Assembly: GCA_022600195.1 (NCBI GenBank)
Contig: JAHZKX010000051.1
Span: forward strand, 248,001-312,000
Length of the DNA stretch: 64,000 nucleotides
Source: Planctomycetota bacterium
GTDB lineage: Bacteria > Planctomycetota > Planctomycetia > Planctomycetales > Planctomycetaceae
Direction: 5' to 3'
Shown: positions 27,142-37,368 of the stretch, in pieces
Layout: each line of letters starts with the position of its first letter
Numbering within the stretch: the stretch's first letter is position 1
Made by a program: the position numbers and the translations under genes
Notes under the pieces: generated by a model
What the model was told of the DNA's origin: nothing
Database searches by the model: none
What the model saw: the letters and a program-made list of their open reading frames with translations, nothing else

Positions 27142-27537
27142 GATTCGTTTCCTGTTTTTATGTGTAAAGATGATGCCGTAGGGGAAATTCGAATGTCGAC
27201 CTGCATAATAACGTTATTTCTGGCACTTTTCTATGTGATAAATGGGGGTTTTATTTTCTGTTGCTCGCTGCGCTCGGTGTGTGTGTTTGTGATTGTTGTG
27301 AACGGCGTGGGAGCGTCAATCGGTGGCGGTCAAGGCGGTTTTTTCCTTGTTTTTCAGGTGTTTTTCGGGGAAGGGGAGGTTGCTGTTTTTTGTTGTTTTT
27401 GAAAAATTTTGTAACTTGATGACTCTCGGGCAGGTAAACGTGGTAGATCAGGTTAAGATTGGTGGTCGGTATCGTGCGATCTGAAATGGAGAACTGCCAA
27501 CATTCGTTATCGTCTTTCTGTAAAAAGGGGCTTATCC
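27142..27537. other. 396-base intergenic region, G/T-rich
   Basis: Divergent gap between the rhodanese gene (leftward) and the 558-residue secreted protein (rightward). From about 27235 to 27417 the plus strand is strikingly rich in G and T with runs of T. An 80-codon open frame at 27160-27402 has biased Phe/Val/Gly content that follows from this composition and is not convincing as a gene. No tRNA or terminator recognised. Confidence 0.5.
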
Positions 27538-29214
27538 GTGCATACTGTGAATCCAGTTTCTTATCTTCAACGGCTTACATTCCTACTCTGTTTTCTGGCG
27601 ATGGGCACAGTTGTCTTTGCCCAGGAAAAATCTGCGACGGAGCCGCGCAAGGAAAATATTGATTGGAACCAACCGATCGCCGTGGCTTCGATTGCCAGCG
27701 TCGACCGCGTTCTGGAAGACATTGATTATCTGTTTGGAACGGTTGATAAACCGGAATACCCGGCGATGATCAAGGGTTTTCTGGCCCAGTACCGGGACCT
27801 GGAAGGGTTGGATAAAACCAAGCCGTTCGGAGTTCTCGTTTATTTGAATAAAGGAATCTCTCCGCAACCGACATCTGTTGGATTTGTGCCGATCAAAAAT
27901 CTGGATGAATTAACCGAAACACTGAGCGAGGTTGGTTTTCAACTGGCGCCGGTAGAAGGAACAGAAGATCGCTATACGCTAGCGCTGCCTAATTTTTCGG
28001 TGCATCTCAAGCTAGCCCACGGCTATGCCTTCTTCCAGCTCAAAAGCGAAGCACTGGATCGAGATTTTACCGACCCCGACACTTACACCAAAGCGCTAGC
28101 TGCTAAATACGATGTTGCTGGCTCGCTGTTATTGCAAAATGTACCTGAGCCGATGCGGATGATGGCCGTGGATCTGGCGAGTGCCAAAATTGATGAACAA
28201 CTACCCCGCAAACGAAACGAGAACGATTTTCAATATCGCACGCGTTCTGAAACGACAAAGTTTCTGTTAAACCAATTTGAGCTGGTAGCAGCAGATGGTG
28301 AAGATTTGACATTCGGCTACAACCTGTCAAAAGCAGACAAGCAGATTCAATTACATCTAGGAGTTAAAGCGAAAACCGGTTCAAAACTGGAGGCAGAGTT
28401 AAAGAACGCTTCCAAGGCAACCAGCCAATACTCATACCTCAATGCGGCGGCGGCAGATTTTCTCGCCTATAATGTCTTTCCGTTACGTAAAGATTTTGAA
28501 CAGAAAGCGATTCTGGACTTGATTGAAAAGTCAAAGGCGAATGTACCCCCTGCTTTACTGGGAGATGATTCGACACCAGGCTCGGTCGCGAAAATGATAG
28601 AAGCGGGCAAAGCAACCGTTCGTTCGGGAAAATTGGATGGACACGTTCAAATTTTGCAGACATCTAAAGGGAAGCCTGCTGTGATTGCAGCCTTGAAGTT
28701 GACGCAGGGGAATACCTTCAAAGAAGGCTTGCAAGAGTTGTTTGATTTGATGTTACAGGCAGAAGATACGCAGGGAATGGAAAAAAATGTCGCTGAGGTC
28801 GATGGAGTGACGATTCATAAAATTCTTCCTAATAACATGAAACAGGACACGAAAGAATTCTTTGGTGAGAACCCGGTTGTTTACGTGGGCTGTGGACCTC
28901 ATGCGTGTTGGATGGCGATAGGAGAAGTAAGTTCTCTGGAATTATTGAAAAAGTCGATTGCCAATGGTCAAAGTACTCGCAGTAAACCCGGATCTGCGTT
29001 TCTGATTTCTTTAAAGATGGCTCCGTTCCTTTCACTGGCAGAAAAAAACGCGAAGAACCGCGAGATGATGGAAGCAGCCAAAGTTGCGTTTGCCCCGGGT
29101 GGTGATTTACTGACGTTTTATCCTAAAATCACAGCGAATCAAGCCAGCCTGAACCTGGATCTCGGCGAAGGTTTTATCCGACTGATTTCCTTAGCCATTG
29201 CCAACCGAAAGTAG
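27538..29214 (+). CDS. Large secreted hypothetical protein
   Basis: 558 residues, starting at GTG with AAGGGG seven bases upstream. A signal peptide (FLLCFLAMGTVVFAQE) is present. The mature part alternates helices and strands: IASVDRVLEDIDYLFGTVDKPEY near residue 55, SVGFVPIKNLDELTETLSEVG, and DGVTIHKILPNNM. No enzyme motif was found. The pattern is like a recurrent planctomycete family of secreted proteins with weak similarity to solute- or heme-binding scaffolds, but I cannot name it. truD starts 15 bases after its stop. Confidence 0.75.
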   Translation: MHTVNPVSYLQRLTFLLCFLAMGTVVFAQEKSATEPRKENIDWNQPIAVASIASVDRVLEDIDYLFGTVDKPEYPAMIKGFLAQYRDLEGLDKTKPFGVLVYLNKGISPQPTSVGFVPIKNLDELTETLSEVGFQLAPVEGTEDRYTLALPNFSVHLKLAHGYAFFQLKSEALDRDFTDPDTYTKALAAKYDVAGSLLLQNVPEPMRMMAVDLASAKIDEQLPRKRNENDFQYRTRSETTKFLLNQFELVAADGEDLTFGYNLSKADKQIQLHLGVKAKTGSKLEAELKNASKATSQYSYLNAAAADFLAYNVFPLRKDFEQKAILDLIEKSKANVPPALLGDDSTPGSVAKMIEAGKATVRSGKLDGHVQILQTSKGKPAVIAALKLTQGNTFKEGLQELFDLMLQAEDTQGMEKNVAEVDGVTIHKILPNNMKQDTKEFFGENPVVYVGCGPHACWMAIGEVSSLELLKKSIANGQSTRSKPGSAFLISLKMAPFLSLAEKNAKNREMMEAAKVAFAPGGDLLTFYPKITANQASLNLDLGEGFIRLISLAIANRK

Positions 29215-29229
29215 AACACTGCTCCCACT

Positions 29230-30303
29230 ATGTCTGAACCAGAAAATTCGATCCTCCCCTACCTGACAGAAGACTTGGCGGGAACAGGCGGTTCGCTAAA
29301 AAATGCCGTCGCAGATTTCGTTGTTGAGGAGATCCCCGTTTATGCGCCTACGGGTGAAGGGGATCATCTTTTTCTCTGGATTGAAAAGCGGGGTGTCTCT
29401 GCGCAGTTTCTGGTGAAGATATTAGCGCAACAGCTGCGAATCAATCCTCGGGACGTTGGTGTGGCCGGGATGAAAGATCGTCATGCGATTACGCGGCAGT
29501 TTGTTTCCGTGCCTGGAGAGTGTGAACCGCTGTTGGCTGATTTTGCTTTTGACGGGATCAGCATTCTGAAGAGTGCGCGACACGAACGCAAATTGAAAAC
29601 GGGGCATCTCAAAGGGAACCGTTTTTCGTTATTGCTCCGCAATACGGATGATGATGGATTCGAGAAAGCGGTTGCGATTCAGGAACAAATCGCGCAATCC
29701 GGCTTTCCCAACTATTATGGTGCGCAGCGGATGGGCATTGGCAATGAAACCCTGATCATGGGTTTAAAACTGTTAAAAAACGAACGCGTGCCAAGCAAAT
29801 ACTTCAGCAACAAATCATTAAAGCGGCTGGCATTGTCGGCGGCGCAGTCCTGTCTGTTTAACCGTGTTTTGTCGGATCGCGTTTCTGATGGGAGTCTGCA
29901 TACCGTTCAATTGGGGGACGTGATGCAGGTTTGTGAATCGGGTGGCATGTTCGTTGTGGAAGATGTGCCCACGGAACAGGGTCGCTTCGATCTGCACGAA
30001 ACAGTGATTACCGGCCCTATTTTCGGGCCTAAAATGAAGCAAACCACACATGCAGTACAGGAGCATGAAGAAAAGGTCCTGCAGGAGTTTTCGCTGGAGC
30101 CTGCTCATTTTTTGCGATATAAAAAACTGACTTCTGGTGCCCGACGACCATTTCTTATCTGGCCCGAGCAACTTAAAATAGAACAAACGGCTGAAGGCAT
30201 TTTATTCGACTTCGCGCTACCATCGGGCGTGTATGCGACGATGTTGTTAAGAGAATTTATGAAAAATGAAACAGCAGTGTCCGTTCCCGGCGACACTGTC
30301 TGA
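29230..30303 (+). CDS. truD: tRNA pseudouridine synthase D
   Basis: 357 residues. TruD modifies U13 of several tRNAs to pseudouridine. The catalytic Asp is D83 in VAGMKDRHAITRQF, the family signature. KLKTGHLKGNRFSLLLRN and GFPNYYGAQRMGIG are the other diagnostic blocks, and the TruD insertion domain lies between them and the C-terminal VYATMLLREFM. Length is normal. The next gene starts 13 bases after its stop with AAAGGAA, so the two are probably co-transcribed. Confidence 0.96.
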   Translation: MSEPENSILPYLTEDLAGTGGSLKNAVADFVVEEIPVYAPTGEGDHLFLWIEKRGVSAQFLVKILAQQLRINPRDVGVAGMKDRHAITRQFVSVPGECEPLLADFAFDGISILKSARHERKLKTGHLKGNRFSLLLRNTDDDGFEKAVAIQEQIAQSGFPNYYGAQRMGIGNETLIMGLKLLKNERVPSKYFSNKSLKRLALSAAQSCLFNRVLSDRVSDGSLHTVQLGDVMQVCESGGMFVVEDVPTEQGRFDLHETVITGPIFGPKMKQTTHAVQEHEEKVLQEFSLEPAHFLRYKKLTSGARRPFLIWPEQLKIEQTAEGILFDFALPSGVYATMLLREFMKNETAVSVPGDTV

Positions 30304-30316
30304 AAGGAATTTTTTT

Positions 30317-30838
30317 GTGAAAGTTTTGATCGATCAGGAACAGATCAACTCGCGCGTCATTAATCTGGGACGTGAGCTGGCAAATGAATACGAGGGCCGG
30401 CCGTTGACGATTATTGGTATTCTGGCGGGTAGCCTGGTGTTACTGGCCGATTTAATTCGTGCCATTGATGTACCCCATCAAGTGGGACTGTTGCAAGCAT
30501 CCAGCTATCGTGGAAAGTCAACCACGCCCGGACCATTGCAAATGAATCTGGATTACTTGCCAGATATTACGGACCGCAATGTATTACTGGTGGATGATAT
30601 TTTTGATACTGGCAAGACGATGCAGACAGTACTTGCTCAAATTGGTGAACGTCAGCCACGGTCTTTAAAATCGGCTGTCCTGCTTTGGAAAGAAGAAGCA
30701 ACCGAGGTGGACCTCACCCCGGACTATCATTGTTTCAAAATTCCAGACCATTTTGTAGTTGGTTATGGTCTGGATTTTAATAACGAGTATCGCCATCTGC
30801 CATTTATAGCTTCATTAGAACCAAGCGATCTCGTTTAA
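30317..30838 (+). CDS. hpt: Hypoxanthine phosphoribosyltransferase
   Basis: 173 residues from GTG 30317, with AAAGGAA seven to eight bases upstream; a longer frame beginning at 30266 lies inside truD. The PRPP-binding motif VLLVDDIFDTGKTM lies near residue 95, and TIIGILAGSLVLLADLIRAI is the N-terminal PPi loop. The C-terminal KIPDHFVVGYGLDFNNEYRHLP is characteristic of hypoxanthine/guanine phosphoribosyltransferase. It salvages hypoxanthine and guanine to IMP and GMP in the cytoplasm. Length is typical for the family. Confidence 0.95.
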   Translation: MKVLIDQEQINSRVINLGRELANEYEGRPLTIIGILAGSLVLLADLIRAIDVPHQVGLLQASSYRGKSTTPGPLQMNLDYLPDITDRNVLLVDDIFDTGKTMQTVLAQIGERQPRSLKSAVLLWKEEATEVDLTPDYHCFKIPDHFVVGYGLDFNNEYRHLPFIASLEPSDLV

Positions 30839-30859
30839 GAAGTATTTTTTAAAGTCGAA

Positions 30860-33364
<2,505 letters not shown>

Positions 33365-33386
33365 TCACTCCCGTGACTTAATTGAT

Positions 33387-33406
33387 AGTTTCTCTTTTCA
33401 GAAACT
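33387..33406 (-). promoter_or_regulatory. Small dyad in the gyrB leader
   Basis: AGTTTCT (33387-33393) and AGAAACT (33400-33406) form a perfect 7-bp stem with a 6-base loop about 30 bases before gyrB. It could act as a leader element or protein site; its function is not known. Confidence 0.3.
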
Positions 33407-33469
33407 GTGACATCTTTTTTCATCAGCCCCAAACAGTGAGATCACATTCCATTGATAGAACTGTTTGTG

Positions 33470-33814
33470 CTACTTTTTTACTTTAGATTTCAATCGAAAT
33501 CGAATATCGCGGACATCCTGTTTCCCATACTCTTTTTGCAACTTTTGCAGCAATGAACCCTTATGAAATGAATTGAGTTCATTCAACAAGGCAGAATTTT
33601 CTACCCCTACCATTACAATTCGATTTTTGATTCCCTGGACTGCGGTCTGGCTGGCAATCTTTTCTCCTGCGGCCTGTTTCCAGGCTTTAATCAAACGTTG
33701 GTCTCCCCGCACACGAGCCAGGCCTTTCAAAGCAATCAGCTCTGACAAGGCTTGGGAAATAGGAGCGGCTGCAGGAACCGCACGACTCGATTTGAATTCG
33801 TACTGTTTTGACAT
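33470..33814 (-). CDS. dciA: DciA-like DUF721 protein (helicase-loading factor)
   Basis: 114 residues. The DUF721 pattern is clear: ALSELIALKGLARVRGDQRL then IKAWKQAAGEKIASQTAVQ and IVMVGVENSALLNELNSF near residue 75, with a basic C-terminal tail. DciA is the ancestral protein that helps load the DnaB helicase in bacteria lacking DnaC/DnaI loaders. The gene lies three bases after dnaN and 111 bases before gyrB, in the place where recF sits in many genomes. The symbol rests on family membership plus context. Confidence 0.85.
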   Translation of the reverse strand: MSKQYEFKSSRAVPAAAPISQALSELIALKGLARVRGDQRLIKAWKQAAGEKIASQTAVQGIKNRIVMVGVENSALLNELNSFHKGSLLQKLQKEYGKQDVRDIRFRLKSKVKK

Positions 33815-33817
33815 TGA

Positions 33818-34948
33818 TTACCGTGCTTGCGAAAGAGGCATGATAACGTATGTGTAACCATCGTCTGTTTTGAGAACGGCTGCACTGTCTGAATCGATCA
33901 ATTGCAGCCTGATATGTGCTGCAGAGTCTAAAGTTTTGAGGAAATCTGCCAGGTAACGAACGTCGAACGTAATCACGATATCGTCGCCTTCGAATGGTAT
34001 TGGAATTTCGACTTTCGATTCTCCCACCGAGGCCGCCACACTTTTCAATGTTAGCAAACCATTGGAAAAGATGAAGTCAACGCCCCGCGTTTCGACGTCT
34101 GTCACAATTTGTGCCTGACGAACTGCCGCGAAAAATGTTCCCACTTCCAAGTCGATATTGTGAATGGGTTCTGGTGGAATCACATCCCGGTACTTTGGAA
34201 ATCGCCCTTCGACCAATCTACCGAAAATGGTTGATCGCCCACTTTTTACGATGACGTCGTTAGCACGAATCGCTATCTGAATACTGCCTTCATCGGCGAT
34301 CAGACTTTTTTCAATCAACGTCATGGCTTTCGCGGGAATGACCGGACGGTTATTTTGATAGGCCTCATCTCCTTGATAAGAACAAGCCGACTCGACTAAA
34401 GCCAGTCTTCGCCCATCTGTGGCCGCTAAGGTCAATTTGTCATTTTCCACGTCAAACAACACACCACCCAGGGCATATCTTGTACTCTCCGGATCGGTAG
34501 CGAATACCGTTCTTCTGATCATTTCTCGGAATGACTGGATGGGAATCTCAAAAAAGTGAGATTCATTAAATGTTTCTACTGATGGAAATTCGGATGGATC
34601 ATGTACAGAGAGTCGAAATTCACTCTTTCCTGCTTGAATCAGAATAAAATCCTGATCTGTCTGTTCATCTTTTTTCAGTTCGATTTCTACAGAATCGGTG
34701 TTTGCTTCACGTAGAATGGAAACCAGCTCGTGAACTGATAACAATATCTCACCGGGAACGATGACCTCGACCTCTTCGAAATCAAATCGAATACTGACTT
34801 CCAGGTCAGTTCCGCTCAATGTTGCCTTACCATCTCCTACTTCGAGCTTGGCACACTTCAGAATTTCTTTTGGTGTGCGAGAGCTAATGACGCTTCCAAT
34901 CATCTGAAAGCCGGATAATAGTGTAGATCGGGAACAACTGAGCTTCAT
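33818..34948 (-). CDS. dnaN: DNA polymerase III beta (sliding clamp)
   Basis: 376 residues with three clamp domains. Diagnostic blocks are TRYALGGVLFDVENDKLTL near residue 155, AATDGRRLALVESAC, VIPAKAMTL and the C-terminal DGYTYVIMPLSQAR. The clamp encircles DNA and tethers polymerase III. The gene is the first of the leftward dnaN-dciA-gyrB group and follows the probable origin. Length is typical. Confidence 0.98.
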   Translation of the reverse strand: MKLSCSRSTLLSGFQMIGSVISSRTPKEILKCAKLEVGDGKATLSGTDLEVSIRFDFEEVEVIVPGEILLSVHELVSILREANTDSVEIELKKDEQTDQDFILIQAGKSEFRLSVHDPSEFPSVETFNESHFFEIPIQSFREMIRRTVFATDPESTRYALGGVLFDVENDKLTLAATDGRRLALVESACSYQGDEAYQNNRPVIPAKAMTLIEKSLIADEGSIQIAIRANDVIVKSGRSTIFGRLVEGRFPKYRDVIPPEPIHNIDLEVGTFFAAVRQAQIVTDVETRGVDFIFSNGLLTLKSVAASVGESKVEIPIPFEGDDIVITFDVRYLADFLKTLDSAAHIRLQLIDSDSAAVLKTDDGYTYVIMPLSQAR

Positions 34949-35184
34949 TTTTGGATCAACTTTTATAAGATTTTATAGAACTTCAAGACTCTCTCTGATC
35001 AATTTGAGAAGGTCTTTTGACAGCCAGAATCTGCAGACTTTGTGCGGATCTTATTTTATTGAGTTACGCGCGTTTTCACAATCATCTGAGGGCTTTGAAT
35101 CTCCACAACAGAGTTGATTTTCAAGGTATTTTTTCTATTTAAAGTATTAATTTAGCAGTAGTAGTATCAGAGAGGCAGAAATAA

Positions 35185-35193
35185 TGTGGATTA
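35185..35193 (-). promoter_or_regulatory. DnaA-box-like site
   Basis: Reads TAATCCACA on the minus strand, one mismatch from TTATCCACA, in the dnaA-dnaN gap. Confidence 0.4.
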
Positions 35194-35296
35194 CGAAGAA
35201 GTAAGAGATGTAAGTGGTTGTTATAAAATGACTTGTGATGTTATTATGACGGGAAATTTATGTTGAGAACCTGTTAGTTCAAAGTCAGACAAAAGA

Positions 35297-35315
35297 GGAA
35301 CTTCTGATGAGTTCC
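35297..35315 (-). terminator. Possible weak terminator after dnaA
   Basis: GGAACT (35297-35302) pairs with AGTTCC (35310-35315). On the minus strand it is followed by TCTTTTG. It lies about 165 bases after the dnaA stop and could end dnaA transcripts or be an origin hairpin. Confidence 0.35.
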
Positions 35316-35345
35316 GGTCTTATTTCAGAATCATGGTTCTGGCTC

Positions 35346-35354
35346 TGTTGATAA
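35346..35354 (-). promoter_or_regulatory. DnaA-box-like site
   Basis: Reads TTATCAACA on the minus strand, one mismatch from the TTATNCACA consensus, about 40 bases from the exact-consensus site. Confidence 0.35.
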
Positions 35355-35395
35355 ACCAAACAGGAGACAACATTTCGAGACCGAATTTAAGCAGG

Positions 35396-35404
35396 TTATG
35401 CACA
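35396..35404 (+). promoter_or_regulatory. DnaA box, consensus match
   Basis: TTATGCACA matches TTATNCACA exactly, about 80 bases from the dnaA stop codon. Confidence 0.5.
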
Positions 35405-35481
35405 AAATGCGGCGATAAAAAAGTAGAAAACAGTTAGAAGAGACGATTTGAAAGGATTGCTTTTCATAAATTTTCTCACCA

Positions 35482-36516
35482 TTAAAAGAGATAGACTCCC
35501 ATTTGCTGTTTGATACGAGAAACCTGTTGGCGTAATCCGGGTGACATATCGAGATCGTTTTGAATTTGACGACAAGCATGGATGACAGTGCTATGGTTTT
35601 TACGATTGAAATAAAGCGCAATTTTCTCCAATGAATCTTGAGTCAACTCTCTGGAAAGAAACATGGCACATTGTCTGGGGAGCACAAATTGTTGTGATCG
35701 ATTGGCAGAACGGATTTCTTTAATGCTGATTTTGAATTCTTTGCAGACAGATTTGGTAATTTTTGCGATGCTGGTTTTGGGTGGTTCAATATTTCCTTCC
35801 AGATATTGTTTCACAAATGATGAATTCATCGGTTTTTGATTGATGCGGCTGACAGTTTGAAGTTGAATTAATAGCGCATGTAACTCGCGAGGAGATAGTG
35901 CTTTTTTCTGAGCAATTAAAGAGAGCTCTTTTTTCTGAAGAGGAATCTTGTCAGAAGTGGCCCACAGCGATAATAAATCCAATCGACTTTGGAACTTCAG
36001 GGGATCAATTAAAGCACAAATCCCCCCATGAAACCGATTCACAAGTTTTTTGTGAAAGCGTGCTAGTTCACCGGGCGGTTTTGTGGAAGACAATATGATT
36101 CTGCCTCCCTGCTTTAGAATTTCATCGATGACAGACAGCAGTTCGCGTTGAGTTTTGTTTCGATTTTCCAGGCTTTGTATGTCTTCCATAACCAGCAGGT
36201 TTAAAGAGCGAATTTTTTTCTGGAAGTCCGGAATCCGTCGATTACTGGATGCAGCAGCAAATTTTGCAGCGAACTCACTGGCCGTGATTAATTGAAATTC
36301 TGCATCGGGGTGAGTACGAGAGAATGTTCGAAGTTCACTTGAAATCAGGGCTGATTTGCCATATCCCGAGGGGCCGTAGATGTAGGCTAATTGCGGATCG
36401 GGGACATCAGTTGCAGAGAGTAATTCCGAGACAGCGGTATGCGCGTAGGCATTTTCTTTTAATATTTTAAAAGGCTGGCATGTGGAGTGATGTGACTGTT
36501 TTCCGGGTTTCGACAT
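35482..36516 (-). CDS. dnaA: Short DnaA, replication initiator lacking N-terminal domains
   Basis: 344 residues, about 100 shorter than typical DnaA. The AAA+ core is complete: Walker A GPSGYGKS at residues 48-55, Walker B LLVMEDIQSL with Glu111-Asp112 (usually Asp-Asp), and LVNRFHGGICALIDP holding the arginine-finger region. The DNA-binding domain IV has ANRSQQFVLPRQCAMFLSRE and the signature NRKNHSTVIHACRQIQ. Only about 20 residues precede the AAA+ core, so domain I (helicase and DiaA/HobA-type contacts) and the domain II linker are missing. It follows the double-ACT gene after six bases. It could be a DnaA paralogue, but the position beside dnaN favours the initiator. Confidence 0.85.
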   Translation of the reverse strand: MSKPGKQSHHSTCQPFKILKENAYAHTAVSELLSATDVPDPQLAYIYGPSGYGKSALISSELRTFSRTHPDAEFQLITASEFAAKFAAASSNRRIPDFQKKIRSLNLLVMEDIQSLENRNKTQRELLSVIDEILKQGGRIILSSTKPPGELARFHKKLVNRFHGGICALIDPLKFQSRLDLLSLWATSDKIPLQKKELSLIAQKKALSPRELHALLIQLQTVSRINQKPMNSSFVKQYLEGNIEPPKTSIAKITKSVCKEFKISIKEIRSANRSQQFVLPRQCAMFLSRELTQDSLEKIALYFNRKNHSTVIHACRQIQNDLDMSPGLRQQVSRIKQQMGVYLF

Positions 36517-36522
36517 CGTAGT

Positions 36523-37098
36523 TTAAAGCTTGAACATGCGAGTCTGGCTTTGAGAGCTGATGATAGCCGAGTCCGATTCACCGATAAAATCAACGGAGAC
36601 ATCCAAATTGCTACAGATATTTTCCACAGTATTTTGCAGGTCCAGAATATCCAAATTTGTTGGAACAGCGATTTTGATCATCATTTCAAATGTCTGATTA
36701 TCTTCGGAGCTGGTTGCGGAAAGGTCAAGGATATCTACTCCATCCTGGCCGAGTTGTGAAGAAATCATTCTTAAAATCCCGGCGCGGTTATTTCCGGAAA
36801 TGGCTAACAAAAACCGGTCACATTCTTCCGGTGATAGAATCGAGGGGATGTCCACATTCGGATCTTTCACACAGACATCGACATTAAATGCATTGCAAAT
36901 GCCCTCGATATGTTCCTGAATCAGGGTTGGATCTCGTTGATCGGGAAAATCGGCGGCAATGACGATGGAGAAAAAATTCTGAATATTGGCAATGCTTGCT
37001 TCGTGCAGATTTGCACCAAGTTCATCCATGGCTGTTGTAACCGCAGCCATAATTCCAACACGATTAGCGGACAACAAAGAAATAATATAGCGATTCAT
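36523..37098 (-). CDS. Double ACT-domain protein (GcvR-like)
   Basis: About 191 residues from the ATG at 37098, with GGAG six bases upstream; the frame extends to 37143 but lacks a better site. Two ACT domains are visible: RYIISLLSANRVGIMAAVTT at the N-terminus and RFLLAISGNNRAGILRMISS from about residue 96, each with the small-residue ligand loop. ACT pairs of this type (GcvR family) bind amino acids and regulate. No catalytic domain is attached. It is six bases upstream of dnaA, so the two are likely one transcript. Confidence 0.85.
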   Translation of the reverse strand: MNRYIISLLSANRVGIMAAVTTAMDELGANLHEASIANIQNFFSIVIAADFPDQRDPTLIQEHIEGICNAFNVDVCVKDPNVDIPSILSPEECDRFLLAISGNNRAGILRMISSQLGQDGVDILDLSATSSEDNQTFEMMIKIAVPTNLDILDLQNTVENICSNLDVSVDFIGESDSAIISSQSQTRMFKL

Positions 37099-37368
37099 AC
37101 CAGACTCCAATTCTGTCGACACAGACATTACTCCTGACATCAACTTGCACCTGTCATTTCAGGAAAAACGTATTGTAGCGAATCGGGCTTTCAAAATGCG
37201 ACAAGTAAACGAAAAATATAAAATCGGGGTCTAAATTGATCTAAACTGAATGAAGAACGTTTGGCTATCATTAGAGCGTTTTTTGCTGTAAGTTGTTAAA
37301 TATCAAAGGGTGCGATCATCAGATCGAACGAGCCTATCTGTGAAGTTTTATTGAATGGGAAATGATTC

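Larger units (their letters stand above)
34949..35481. other. oriC: Probable replication origin (oriC) between dnaA and dnaN
   Basis: A 533-base gap with no gene, unusual within this otherwise compact replication cluster. It holds DnaA-box-like sequences: TTATGCACA at 35396-35404 (matches TTATNCACA), the complement of TGTGGATTA at 35185-35193 (one mismatch), and the complement of TGTTGATAA at 35346-35354 (one mismatch). An A/T-rich stretch lies at 35117-35154 and another next to dnaN at about 34960-34985. The order dnaA-gap-dnaN is the usual bacterial oriC setting. Box clusters are sparse, so the call rests on context as much as on boxes. Confidence 0.65.

Noticed and set aside
27160..27402. 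Open frame of 80 codons upstream of the 558-residue protein
   Set aside because: The protein is Phe/Val/Gly-biased because the DNA is G/T-rich; no ribosome site or domain. Likely chance.
35331..35621. 96-codon frame overlapping the dnaA end and the origin
   Set aside because: It crosses the dnaA 3' end and hairpin region with no ribosome site or family; chance frame.
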